A stretch of DNA of 64,000 bases from Archegozetes longisetosus (GCA_018873245.2 JAEMBT020000009.1:14731794-14795793), one strand, 5' to 3'; shown: positions 10,507 through 22,634, counted from the stretch's first letter. Made by a program: numbers and translations. Notes: generated by a model not told the origin, from the sequence alone.

Positions 10507-11694
10507 CGAAACTAATTAGGATATAGCACTCAAAATATAGTTTTATGGTTTAAATTCTTTAAAAATCTACTACTTTTACATTTTTAGCTCTCCAAACAAG
10601 ACCTATTCTGATTCATATGACTATTCTGTTTTATACTAACAAAATAAAGTAGAATTGTATCATTAAAACGACGTTACTATGAGGTGATTCTATGAAAAAT
10701 ATTCAACTCATAAATCATTACTATTTACTAATATAATAGCACATAAAATACATTTTAAATTCTTATTGCAAGATTCATATTAGAAGACACTTTACTTATT
10801 AAGAAATTATGAAATATGAATCATTAATTCAGAAAAACGACTCAAGTCATTAACTCAATGATGATGATTGAGTTGCGATAATAATTTTGAGTTTCTTCTA
10901 TAAAATCGATTAATTTTAACAATACATCATTTAAGTTAAATATCTTCTCAACGATAACTAATCATTTAGATTAGAAAAGGAGTTTTTTTAGGAAACGTTT
11001 TATTTTGTTCAAATTAATCTATAGAGTCATATAAAACATTTCTTAAAAAACATAATTCTCGTTTTATCAAATTTACTGATTATCTTTAATAGATTTGCTT
11101 CTAATTAAATTGATATATGATTAGTAATTGCCTGAGTTTAAATAGATAAAAAATTAATATAATCCGTGCTATGGATTTCATAGTTAATATTAGATTAAAA
11201 ACAGCTTAAAGAAAATATTTAGTCTGTTGAAATGTAATAAGATACTCTTATCAATTAATAACGCAATGAATATTTTTACAACAAATTGTTACGAACTTGT
11301 TAATTTGCTGCTCCACGATGCAGACCACTTTGATTTTAATAATTTGAGTTAGACTTGACAAAATCGAGTCGAGTCCGTTCAAACCGCGATTTGATTTGGA
11401 CTCGTCTCAAGTTTACCCAAAAACTTAAATTTACTGCAATGAACTAATAAAGTAAATCTTTAAGGTGTTTTTAAATTTAGTAGAGTGAACCTACTTTTAT
11501 AGAATTATAGCTATAGATGCAACATGGATAAAGATTATAACCCTCAAGATGTTTCACGATCAACGAATATTCTGCAGAAGAGCAGTATGTTTAGTTTTCA
11601 AAGAATTAAAATTTAAAAATTTATGCAAGGGCCTTTAAAGGACAATCCACCTTAAGCAATTGTGCGTAAGTCCATCAGTTTCTGAATGATTTCA
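10507..11694. other. 5' flank of chemoreceptor copy B and AT-rich spacer
   Basis: 10507-11160 matches the copy C and copy A upstream regions. 11160-11694 has no recognisable gene and no relation to the other copies. Confidence 0.45.
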
Positions 11695-12176
11695 GGAAAG
11701 TTTTAGAGTGGTGAAAGACTTGGAACAGGATGAAATCGATGAATGAAGCCTTTATTTGAATTGCTGTAAACTCGTTCTCATGTAGTTAAAGAGTTTTTAA
11801 GAGTGATATTCAAAATTTCAAAAGCGAATAACTCTTGAAGCGCTCGACTGGTATGCTTAAGACTTATATTTCTGGAAACTGTGCGCATAAACCTTTGAAA
11901 TGATGAGCATATTATCATCTGTTTCAAAAGGTCCACCGATGAATATCGTTGATATGCACATCATTTTAAAAGTTTTTTGCACACAGTTTCCAGAAATATA
12001 AGTCTTAAATATTCCAGTTGGACGCTCCAAGGTTATTCGCTTTTGAAATTTTGAATACCACTCTTTAAAAGCTCTTTAACTACATGAGAACGAGTTTATA
12101 GCAATTCAAACGAAAACTTCAAACGTCGATTCCACCCAAATCTTGCGCCACTCTAAAGCTTTCTCAAAATCATTCC
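11695..12176. repeat. Long imperfect hairpin (arms ~220 bp, loop ~40 bp)
   Basis: 11695-11912 pairs with the reverse complement of 11952-12176. Shared blocks include CTCGTTCTCATGTAGTTAAA, CAAAATTTCAAAAGCGAATA and AAGACTTATATTTCTGGAAA, in the same order in both arms. Arm identity looks to be around 80 percent with few gaps. It may be a foldback/MITE element or a source of hairpin RNA. No coding sequence or clear target duplication was found. Confidence 0.85.
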
Positions 12177-13542
12177 TTATTTTTAGTGGTTTTTGAGCGA
12201 AATCTCAAAAGAAGATTGATGGGAGGCGGGGTCAAATGAATTTTTGAAATAATTTTTCTCTCATAAGCGCAATGTTAAAAAATTTTAGAAATTTATTCTA
12301 CCGAAGTGTACTCGTCAAAAATTTTAATATTCTGGTCTAAGGATATATTTGTATGGTATATCGTGAATGTAGCACCACAAAATTTTGAATAACATCTTAA
12401 TTAAAACATGCTTTTCCATAGAAAAGCACTATGAAATTTTGTCAATTTCTTTCTGGCTTTGAAAACTTCAAATTTATTCCTATATTATTGTGCATAATAT
12501 TTGAATTCGATACATCGAGATATAAATCCAATCGAAAATCTCATGTTAAGTTGGTTAAACATAAGCCTAAATATAAGGGGTTTACGACAGATTTTAACGA
12601 ATTTGATAATAAAACTCAGAATTGCGTGATGATACATTCGTGAATTTTGGTCCATGATTAGCATTAGAATACCTGAATATGTATACAAAATTACATAGTT
12701 GTAGAGCTTGCCCATCAAAAATTAAAGGTACGAAAGCGCAAATACTGTAAAACAAAACAATCACTTTAGTGTCTGTTTTCAATAAAGAGATTTGAATATG
12801 AAATTACTTTTCAACAGCTTAATAAATATTTGATAATAAACTGAACATAAAGAAAGAGATAATGATACAACAAAATTTTATAGCTCAAGAAGTTTCTAAA
12901 TACAACCGATAAACAATACACGTATCGTCACCACAGTACTATATTGCTCTAGTTCGAAATTTTTGATGAAATGAGTTAACGCCACATTTGAGGTAAGATA
13001 TGAAACCTTTGTAAATTTCTCGAATTGAATCCTAAAACTTTCAAATAGATATCGAAATATACCATAAAAAGGACAGCTGTTATATTTTCGAGAATTATTA
13101 TTCTAAACTATAAGCTCAAATCTGTCCATAACAGACTTTTCTGAGTTAGCGCATTATAGCACTAAGGTTAGGATATGAAGATATTATTAATTGAATATTT
13201 TAAGATATACAATGATTATTGGTGCAGTACATTTAGAACAATAGCCAAGAACAAAATATTTTGAGTATGTAGTTCTGAACAATATTTTCATTTCCAAATA
13301 TTTGAAGTGAACCGTAAATTTCTTCATATCGAATTAATCAGTGGAAATTATTTACATTAATCTATCAAAACAGTAGTTTGATGAGATCTGTGTAGCAGTC
13401 CTGGCGATTTCGATCAGGCCTAGTCCTTTGAATATGAAGTTCATTCTTAAGTATTCATTTTTATCGATGCAATTGAAAATTTTATGCTATCAGAAACCAA
13501 ATTACGTTTTGAAGGTCAATACGCTTTCCAATGACTTAATTA
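12177..13542. other. AT-rich spacer between chemoreceptor copies B and C
   Basis: Only short random frames are present. 13170-13542 is the duplicated 3' flank of copy C. Nothing else was recognised. Confidence 0.4.
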
Positions 13543-15614
13543 TTAGCCAAATAAATCCATTAAAAGTAAAAAATACTTAACACAATCAGCAGTGAATAAA
13601 TAAAATTCATAATTAGTAAACGGAAAAATATAAAGACAATAAAAACCAATAACAGGACCCGAAAACTTCTCAATCAAATTCAGAATTTTTAATTTTAATA
13701 CTATAACTATTTGTTTTCGAGCTATTATTGAGCTTAAGTTACTATATGCGATATTAACTGCTTTTGGGACCATAGACAATGAATAATTGATTCCGAAAAG
13801 TAGGAAAGCTCCTATTATAGTTGAAAAAATAGCCAGAATTCGAGTAAGAGTATTAACTTCTCGGTGGATTGATAGTATAGTCGCTAAATCAAGTGCTGGG
13901 ATAGATAAGTAGTAAAATATAAAACTCATAAATTTCATGTTACCATTAATCCGATCGACTATTACACAACATGTATTATGATCACGGATTATATATTCCA
14001 ATAAAAAGTTGTCACCTAACAGAAAATTGAAACACGAAGTTTCATTTTAAATTTTGATTTCTAAGTCAAATTCATTACACTTTTCGGTGATGCAAAAATA
14101 GGTTTTGTAATCTGGCGTTAATCATATAAAGAACAACCTGTACTGACTCGGCATATGTTGAAGCTAAAGTGTATCTGAATACTATTGAGAATGTGTGCAC
14201 TACGTCAAAATGTCGCCGTCAAAAATATAACCATTAAATAATGTCGTCAGTATCATTTTATCCTTATGATAAAAAATCTATCGAAAGATTGATAAAAACA
14301 TGTTTATGAATAGTCTCTTATCAAACCAATGTTTGAATAGTTTATAGTTAAAGAGCTTCAATCAGTAATTTTTTCATTGTCTACTATGAATGAGCTTCTA
14401 TGCTAAGAAGGCTCAGATCATACTCCGATTGATGTATTCCATTAATCATTTCCTGCAAATTAGTAAATTTTATTTTATTAATATAACTAAATGAAAAAAT
14501 GACCTTGTTCTAATAAAATATTTTCAAAGTTATTTTACTCCTCTTAATTTTACTTGGAATGTGTGCATCAAAAATCTTGAGAAGACCATTTTTTGTGTAA
14601 AATTTTATATGGCGACATTTTGATGTAGCCGATTTTAAGAAGCGGAATGTGGATATGGGATGTAGTAGCTAATTGAGTGCATTCGATATTGCGAGTAAAC
14701 ACATAGACTTGAGTGAAGATTAAGCACAATTTCTGAGTGTGAATATTACTAATTAAAATTATCTACAATTACCTCTTCTCAAATAAATTCCAATCATGTC
14801 ATGTATTTGTTCAAATCTATATTTTATATATAATGAAATTAGATAAGTGTATAAACTGCCAGACGAAACAACATGAATGGCGTAATATAAGCTTATGATT
14901 AGTATGACAAGCCAAATCGACATAATAATAAAAGAGAAATCCATCTCAGGATCAAAATAAGCCATTGTCGTGAATATGAATGCAAAAGTGTAAGCGATGA
15001 AGGATACCGCCTTCGAAGTAATAATCATTAATCTGACAGACAATTTGGACTTCATAGAGAGCTTTTCCAAATATTTACCATTCAATCGGTATTCATTTGA
15101 ATTCATTATTTGATGACCAATCTTTAGTAATTCACATTGATTTCTATGCTCCAGAGTCAATAAATTAATTCCTTAATTTTAAAAAATAAGCAGTTTTGAG
15201 CTGTTATTATCTTGATTTTATTGAAACAATAGAAAATAACCATTTATTCTTACCGAAAATAGCAACAGCTAAAAAGTAAATGGATACCAGTAAATTCAAA
15301 ATATCAGGTCTGGAATACGAATAAGTAAAGTCTCCTGTCATTGTCAAAAAATTTTTGTCGTTGTAAAAAGAGATGAATAAGGATTTCAATGAGAATATCC
15401 AAATACATAATTGAAGTATTAATATGATTAATTTTCTCTTAATCAGTCGTTTTCCATTTAAATAATCGTCTATAGATTCAGATACCACCAAATAATGTGA
15501 CATAGCAAATGATACCCATATTCTCAATCCTTCATAGGGATCATTCTTATTAGGCATTAAATATTTAATAATGATACTTCGTCCTTTATCTATCTTAATA
15601 AGTAACTCTGCCAT
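13543..15614 (-). CDS. Chemoreceptor-like 7TM protein, copy C (410 aa)
   Basis: Exons are 15614-15254, 15171-14773 and 14015-13543. Exon lengths (361, 399 and 473 nt) and phase-1 introns are identical to copy B, so the two are recent tandem duplicates about 5.1 kb apart. The second intron is long (757 nt) because of a 449-bp insertion at 14196-14644. The product has the same predicted seven membrane spans. The frame is open for 48 nt upstream of the ATG back to a TTTTTAG acceptor-like site near 15666, so an additional upstream coding exon is possible. No internal stops or frameshifts are present, and the gene looks intact. Function as a gustatory-type receptor is inferred from length and topology. 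Confidence 0.6.
14196..14644. mobile_element. MITE-like insertion in intron 2 of chemoreceptor copy C
   Basis: Copy B lacks this segment. It is bordered by a 7-bp direct repeat GAATGTG (14189-14195 and 14645-14651). Near the ends are inverted CTACGTCAAAATGTCGCC and the complement of CTACATCAAAATGTCGCC. No reading frame of note. The superfamily is not determined. Confidence 0.7.
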
Positions 15615-16432
15615 CGAAACTAATTCGGATAAAGCACTCAAAATATAACTTGATGGTTTCAATACTCTAAAAATACACTACTTTTTTATTACACGTTCAG
15701 TTCTCTAAATAAATGAAACAATCTAATTCATACAAATATTCTGTTTTTTACTAACAAAATAAGTTGGAATTGCTTCGTTAAAATGAAGTCATAATGGATC
15801 ATTCTATGAAATATGTTCAAGTCATAAATTATTATTATTTAAGATATATATAAAATCTTTTTTCAAACGATTCTCATTAGAGTGCATTCTACTTATTAAT
15901 AAATTATGAAATATGAATCATTAATTCAGAAAAAATGACTCAAGTCATTAACTCAATGATAATGATTGAGTTAGAATACTAATTTGAACTTTCCTCTATA
16001 AAATCGATTAATATTAACAATATATCATTTAAGTTAAATATGTTCTCAATGATAACTAATCATTTAGATTAGAAAAGAAACTTTTTTTAGGAAAAGAAAT
16101 TTTTTTAGGAAACGTTTTATTTTATTCAAATTAATCTATAGAGTCATATAGACATTTCTTAAAAAAACACAATTCTCGTTTTATCAAAATTACTGATTAC
16201 CTTTAAAAGATTTGTTTCTAATTAAACTGATATTTGATTTACCTGAGTTTTTTATTTAAAAATGAAGTGCTCGTTCAACAATAAAACCAAAATCATAGAA
16301 CATCGTTTATATAACATACGCTCGACTTTTTTAAGAGACTTTTTTAGCTTTAAACTTACAGAGTTTATATCGGGGAATGTCAAAATTGATTCATTTCAAC
16401 GAGGTTTGCTATGTCAATGATTGTTATATCAA
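15615..16432. other. 5' flank of chemoreceptor copy C
   Basis: Aligned by eye with 644-1370 and 2225-2330 (copy A) and 10507-11160 (copy B). No separate gene. A local duplication of TAGGAAA-type sequence occurs at 16078-16115. Confidence 0.5.
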
Positions 16433-16440
16433 GATCTTAC

Positions 16441-17148
16441 CAGGGTAACCAAGTTTTACTGAGCCTTTTTCCTGGACTCTGAAAGTGTAAGGAGGGACCA
16501 AGTTAAATACTTTAGAGGAAGATTTCAAAAACCAAAGTGTTATTTTGGAAATAACAGTAATTTCTTTAATTAAAATTCCAATTATTGCTCTTAAATGACA
16601 AATTATAATAAAAATGAAATTATTGAAGAAATTTAAATTAATTTTTTGAATATCTATCATTAGATTTAGCATTTTTAAGCAGTTTAGGGTTTTGAAATGC
16701 GAAAACTTTAAATTCATTATATATCATAGATAAATTGACTTAGGAGCAAATTTCAGCCATAACCACTCAACAATTCAAGCAGTTCCTTTCATCAGTCCAG
16801 ATTTTCTTCATTACACTGAAAACTGGTTCTACAAAATCATTGTCAATAGGGACTGCCATAACAGTTTCGATCATTTTCAGCAGATTTGGTCTGCTATCAA
16901 TTTTTAATAATTATTCAAAAAAGAATGGACTCACTACAGGAGCACTATTGAACTGATTTATTGCTATTTACAACGTTTACCTAATTAGTGATTGAATAAA
17001 GTAGAGTTCATAGAAACACAAAACAATTTCATTCTCATATTTTGAAAACATTTTCCATTCCTAGACGTCCCAATGTCAACATCCGATATCGCCCTGGACA
17101 CAGGACAGAGGTCTCTATTCCAAGACTGTCATGTCCATTGACGCCCTG
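16441..17148. mobile_element. hAT-superfamily transposon remnant (708 bp)
   Basis: An 8-bp near-identical target duplication GATCTTAC/GATCTTAT (16433-16440, 17149-17156) flanks termini CAGGG...CCCTG, as in hAT elements. The homologous unoccupied site in the copy A flank (GATTTTAC near 2323) supports an insertion. The interior keeps only the C-terminal end of a transposase on the minus strand. Confidence 0.85.
16767..16883 (-). pseudogene. hAT transposase C-terminal dimerisation domain fragment
   Basis: The minus-strand frame reads VMAVPIDNDFVEPVFSVMKK then IWTDERN before a TGA. It matches the conserved hAT C-terminal dimerisation block (IPVSNAFVER.FS..). No N-terminal zinc finger or catalytic region remains in the 708-bp element. 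Confidence 0.8.
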
Positions 17149-17156
17149 GATCTTAT

Positions 17157-18141
17157 TGTATTTCAATAAAATGTATTGATTTATTAGGCAAATATGAAAG
17201 TATACATAAAGGTATGATTAATACCAACAAACAATAGTTATGTGTGGCCAAAAATTGGAAAATTTTAAATGACATCTGTTTTTCTTACAAGTAAAATTAG
17301 CTTAAATTGCCATTCACTAAACTTTATTCTGACTTGTATTAAGCATTGTCTAACAATGTACTTTGTATCTAACCCATTTACAAAACTCAAATTCTATTAT
17401 TTGTCCAATATTATATATCAAATTCTGAACAATTGACGAGAATTCAAACTTGTGTTTAACTTCATATCTGATCCTCATATCTATTGAATCATTACTCAAA
17501 GTAATTCGATTCTAAATGGTATCAAATAGAATGACTCAACTAGTAAATCATTTTGATTGAACTCGATGATCATCAAAATTGACCAATCGATAAGTCAACA
17601 GCAGAATTAACAAAAATGAAAACCTTTACAACATTACCTTTGAATTTGGCGCTCACTTAGTATTTGAAAAGAGGAAAAGGGAGGAGTTATCGAACGCATA
17701 GATTAGTGCATTAGTGCTCATCAGTATTGCATAACAAATGTTTTGTTTGTTTTCAAATCGAAAGTTTCACAACAATTGAATGAAATGAGAAACAATTGAA
17801 TGAAATGAGAAACAATTCCTCAGTGACTGATCAAACCATATATTTATAGATAAATTGAGATTAGATCAGATCATCCCTTTAGTCAACATATGAACTGATG
17901 TTTGAAAAACCACATAAACCACAATAACTTATTTATGAACTACACATTTGACACCTGTTCACACTTTGACCACTCATGAACTCGACACTTGACTCGTGTC
18001 ATCATTCCATTGAAAGTCTGTCTTTACATCAATAGAAAACAACGCTTTCAGATGATCTCAAGTTAGTAAAACATAAACAACTCCATCACCAATTAGAAGA
18101 CAAACAATCAAAAATGACACCTAAAATATTAATAACAATAG
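17157..18141. other. AT-rich intergenic stretch
   Basis: 17157-17220 is the end of the duplicated flank. A small direct repeat (AACAATTGAATGAAATGAGA twice) occurs at 17774-17812. Nothing else recognised. Confidence 0.4.
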
Positions 18142-18546
18142 ATGTTCACTGTTTTCATACTAATAACAGTAAAGTTAGCGATCACTGGACTCACATCTTC
18201 AACAATGCCTGAGATGAACCTATCAATCAATGCTTGTAATTGTGTTGACACTCATTTCAGGACAAAACTAGATTTTAATTCACGGTTCAGTCACATTAAC
18301 CGTCAACTGAATCGGCAGATTAATCGTCAAATTCATCATAACTTACTATTTATTTCTTCTTCAGCTAATGGTCAACACTTGAGAAGAGATGATCAAAGCT
18401 TACAGTTTAGGGAACAATTCATTGACGGGCTAATAGATAAAATGCGAATTAATTTCGATGATACAACTCTAAGCTCAACATTTCAATCAAATGTCAGTCA
18501 TTTTTCCGGTAATCAGAAACAATTAAGTGTTCCGACAATAGATTGA
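18142..18546 (+). CDS. Possible small secreted protein, unknown (134 aa)
   Basis: The open frame starts with a plausible signal peptide (MFTVFILITVKLAITG). A polar region follows with NRQLNRQINRQ repeats and a C-terminal part rich in D, S and Q. There is no recognised domain and no cysteine framework. It is single-exon, with no related copy in the window. In AT-rich DNA a 134-codon frame is suggestive but not proof of a gene. The start is the first ATG in frame. Confidence 0.35.
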   Translation: MFTVFILITVKLAITGLTSSTMPEMNLSINACNCVDTHFRTKLDFNSRFSHINRQLNRQINRQIHHNLLFISSSANGQHLRRDDQSLQFREQFIDGLIDKMRINFDDTTLSSTFQSNVSHFSGNQKQLSVPTID

Positions 18547-18891
18547 GATGAGATCAGCGATTGAACCAAAACTGAAGTGAAGACAACGACAGTCATAACA
18601 AGCCATATATAAGTGAAAGTTATTTAAGATGCAATTGGCCGCCAAACCATTTAATGCTAACAGAATTGCTCAGTTGTTTAGCAAATGACAATAACGTAGT
18701 TTAAGCAATAATTGATTTATTACTCAATCTAATCACAGTCGAACAAAATATTCACATTCTAAGGCTAACAGTCCACTAATTGGCTAAATCTAATCTTTAA
18801 TTTGTCAGCTTCGTCACTGTTATTTGAATTGATTAATTGAAGTCAATACACATATGAGAACTATTCATCAACAAAGTATTACCAAAAAATT
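18547..18891. other. Intergenic, nothing recognised
   Basis: AT-rich sequence without convincing frames or repeats. Confidence 0.4.
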
Positions 18892-19135
18892 ATGGACAAT
18901 AGTCTTAATACTGAACCCATTCCTGAGATTGTCAACAAAGAACCAGAGGATATGAGTGTACTGGTTAAGAATATTGAAGATCGCAAACAAATTACACTTA
19001 AGACATTGACCCAAATGGTAATTATGCTAAATATTTGAAGTCATCATAATTTTCAATAATTGAATATTTTATTAGGAATCATATGAAATAAAGTCACAAG
19101 CAAGTGGCAAACCTGCTCACCAATCAATTGTTTAA
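18892..19135 (+). CDS. Possible two-exon small protein, unknown (61 aa)
   Basis: ATG at 18892 opens an acidic-to-basic frame (MDNSLNTEPIPEIVNKEPED...). Exon 1 ends at 19017 before GTAATT; exon 2 resumes at 19076 after TTTATTAG in phase 0 and stops at 19133-19135 (ends HQSIV). A 58-nt intron and clean consensus sites are typical of this genome. The protein is hydrophilic with a likely helical middle. I do not recognise it; chance is not excluded. Confidence 0.3.
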
Positions 19136-19478
19136 CTACAATTTTGAATCAATTTAGTGCCTCACATTGTAAAAGAGGTAACATATATTCAAACTAATAT
19201 TAATGATCTTCAATTTGATATAACATGATTTTGATTGGCAGTCATCGGTCTAATTAGTCGATTATTATTGTCACACGTCCACTCAATATACACTTATGTT
19301 TGGCTTTGATAATGAGGTAAATTTATACTTTTTTTGTGAATTATTGTAAATTAAGTTCATTTTCGATAGCTGCTTGTCTTCAGTTTCTCGCTCCATTGTT
19401 TTTGCGCCTCTAAGCAATATAAACACAATTTATAGACAGCTTTATAACTGAAAATCTTCAGAGCAACAAGTATGTGAT
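19136..19478. other. Short intergenic region
   Basis: 3' sides of the preceding small frame and of the PI-PLC gene face each other here. No feature recognised. Confidence 0.3.
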
Positions 19479-21095
19479 TCAAAAATCAATCGATAGATAA
19501 GAGCCACGACTTGATGTGTGAGTGGAACGTCTAGACCTGAGTAAATTTGTTTGGATAGCAATCTCAATTAAATGATTGCCTAAAAAATAATCAGAAGCGA
19601 CAACATTGGCACATTTGTGCCAAGACTTCTTAAACGATTCAGTGATATTATAATTGACAGTTTGAGCCATTGTACGCAGTCCTTTGTAACGATCGCTAAT
19701 TATACCAACTCTATCAGGTGTTAACTGAACCATAGCAGAGTATAAAATATTGGGATAACTCTGACATATTGTTCTATTGAAATATTTGCTTAACTCATTG
19801 ATGGTATCTGTGTTGGCCCATAAATGCTTAGTTGAGTCAAACAGATACTCATTGTTCACATAGTGATTGCCTGCATAGCCAACTATTATTCGCTTATTTT
19901 GTGATATCAATTGATTAATTGTAGAATTAAGTCCCATTTTAAGGGGCACTAAATAATCTTTAAGATGTTTTAGTAAAAGAGCGACAACTTTGAGGTGACG
20001 TTTTCTAATCCTATCTGGCGAGGACTCATTGTCATGAAAGCCTTTTTCAAATCTATGCAAATCAACAATAAGGACTTCTCTGGTGGCCAACTGAACGAAC
20101 TGTTTGACTTGTAGAATGACTGATTGAAGTGTTTGTTTCATTCTGATGGGTCCGTGAACTATCCATAATTTATACTTCTCTCCCTTGACGTTCTCGTACG
20201 ACACTCTTAAGTCTAAAAACCTACAAATACATCACAAGTTTACGTGATATGAACTGGTATTAATCCATCGTAAAGCTATACCTAATCCCATAAACCAGTT
20301 GATTCCATACACTCTCGTCTTGACATAATGTGTATTTATGTAGAATATTATGGTCTTTAGGATCATAACGATCATAACTGGCCGAGTTATGAGTCCCCGG
20401 GATCATTAAATCCAATAAAGACTTCTCCCCAATTGCTCCTAAGCTGTCTTCCATCCAAAACGGATTATTTCTAATACAACTCTTGGCGACAACTCTATTT
20501 TGTTTTATATAACCTATCCAATACTTTAGACATTTTGACGTCAAGTTTCTCTTTGAGAAGTTCTGATGTGGAAACTCGACTGTAGTTCTGCATGAATGAA
20601 AGTATTATTTCTATTATATTCTATCGGTTAGTCAATAAGTTTTATACTCTATCGGTTAGTCAATAAGTTTTCGACCTCTTATGCATAGAGAACTGATTGA
20701 CTGACCTGAAACTATAAATATATTACCACTACCTGTGACTGCCACTTGGTCCCGATATAGAAATCGATTGAATCGAGTATTTTCGCCCTCTTTTTTCTAC
20801 TTTTGCACTCTCTGGTTCCTCACCAAAAAAGTCCAATCCATTGGTGTTGACTATCAATAGGAATGTTTCTCCAATTGAGCTCTAATTGTCTTTGAAACGA
20901 TTGATTAGTTAGCTTGTTATAACCGGCCAATGATGAGACTGTTAGCCAAACTTGAGCTGTTTATATAACAACATTGTCAATTTGAAAGTGATCTGCCTTA
21001 CACTTACGATTATTATCATCGGTTTGGTCACAATTGACTTCTGATTTACTCGAAAATAAACTGCAAAATAATATTACTATTTCTATATAGTTCAT
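19479..21095 (-). CDS. Secreted PI-PLC X-domain-containing protein, with one frameshift
   Basis: Exons are 21095-21008 (signal peptide MNYIEIVILFCSLF), 20956-20733, 20587-20282 and 20220-19479, about 452 aa. The N-terminal part (VWLTVSSLAGY, ELNWRNIP, WIGLF) matches the domain preceding the X barrel in arthropod PLCXD-type proteins. The X domain has the two expected histidines in MIPGTHNSASY (~170) and IVDLHRFEKGF (~261). Family members hydrolyse or bind phosphoinositide-type head groups; here the calcium-independent, Y-domain-less form is expected to be extracellular. The reading frame needs one T fewer in the T6 run at 20825-20830: WIGLF is followed in the shifted frame by GEEPES and KYSIQS. 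Either an assembly error in a homopolymer or a recent mutation explains it. A fragment (end of exon 2 to start of exon 3) is duplicated at 2517-5741. Confidence 0.85.
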
Positions 21096-22634
21096 AGTCT
21101 TTGATGAGATTTGAATTAAAACTAAAAGTTTTTTCAAACGGAAAATTTAATGACAAAAATCATAATACATTTATAGGTCACTCAAAAAGATGTGATTGAC
21201 CTGAACTTGTGATTCAAGTTTGGACTAAATTGATCTCAATAATAGTCACCGAGTTATAAACACATTTTTAATTCGTTTATATCGACATCAATTCAAAACT
21301 TGTAATCTTTTATAATCAGCTTTCGAGTAAACAATTATTACTTTTAGTTGATTTCAATTGAATCTGAAGTCAAAACTGGTTCAATACTTAGCAGATATTT
21401 AATATTTGATTGAAGTCCATCTGTATATGTTTTTTATTGTCTTTTAGACCAGATCAACTCCTGATTGCTTAACATTTGACCCATTAATTAGATGTGGTTT
21501 TATGTAAAAAATAATAATAAAAATTGCAAGAGTTGAAAAGCTATATATAATAAAAAAAATATTTTCAGAATGGTTAATGCACGTACTTAACATAAATTAG
21601 CTTCTCTTAACCTTGAATACCATCTTTCCAAACTTTACGCAAACATCAATTAAGATTGAGAGTATGCGAGATAATTTCATCCTCCCCGATGGCATAACAG
21701 CCCATTTCTATGTTTGTGCATTAATTTGTTGTTGAATTTTGTTTTAGATTTACTTTCATTAGTATATTCAATATTTTATAGTCTAATGGAAAGTATGCGA
21801 TGGCAACATATCACTCGTGGTTGCCATCAACGACTATTAATCTAAAAAATGTACAAGTACTAGAAAAGTAGCAGTCTTATTTAGAGATAATAGTACATGA
21901 TTGAAAATATCGTTTTCAATAGTGATGTTAGCCTGAAGTTATATGAAATGTTAAAAAACAAAATTCCTAGAATTGCATCTGAATGACAGAATTTGTTTGA
22001 TTAGAAATGATTATGAGTTAGATTTTTGGGTTTCAGCTCAATTCAACTCAATTCAACTGAACTGAATTACCTAAGCATTGATTAATTTATTTTTCTGTAA
22101 GGGAAGGTTACCGGAAGATAAACTTGATTTCAATTTATAATTAAGGCATTTATAATCATTGGCAAAATGAATAATAAATTTGGTTTTTAATCACTTCTGT
22201 TTAACTTAGAGATAGTGACAACTCTTTTCCTACTCTTTGCTAAATAAGTCATTTTATGGATTTTTTTCCATTCCAACTAACCAAACATGTACTAAGTTAT
22301 AAAGATTTCAACTTTGAATTAATTTGTTAAATAGTCATGTCTATAAATGACCTTCTAATGAAAAACTATTAATTACAGCAATTAATAGAGAAGCGAATAA
22401 TTGATAAACGTGTGGGCTCTAAATTCAAACTAAATTCAAACAAAATTCAGCTACTATTCAATTAGAACTATGGTAATTGAGGCAAGATTTGAGTGAAGAT
22501 AACTGGCTCTGTGTTTGGTAACTTTTGTCTTAACACTTGTTAATGAAGGTATCAATACTCAAGTTATTCACACCCCATTAGAGGTGGTAAACATTATTTA
22601 TTTCTACGTTTCATATCATCTCAATGTTAATCAA
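21096..22634. other. Intergenic AT-rich stretch
   Basis: No convincing gene, transposon or repeat array recognised. Confidence 0.4.

Noticed and set aside
12431..12782. Overlapping short frames on both strands.
   Set aside because: No motif, no homology between copies and no splice partners; expected by chance in AT-rich DNA.
20530..20826. A ~295-bp repeat shared with 2.5-5.7 kb that first looked like an introner-type transposon supplying splice sites to the PI-PLC gene.
   Set aside because: Translation shows it contains genuine PI-PLC exon sequence (KYSIQS..., TTVEFP...), so the other copy is a duplicated gene fragment.
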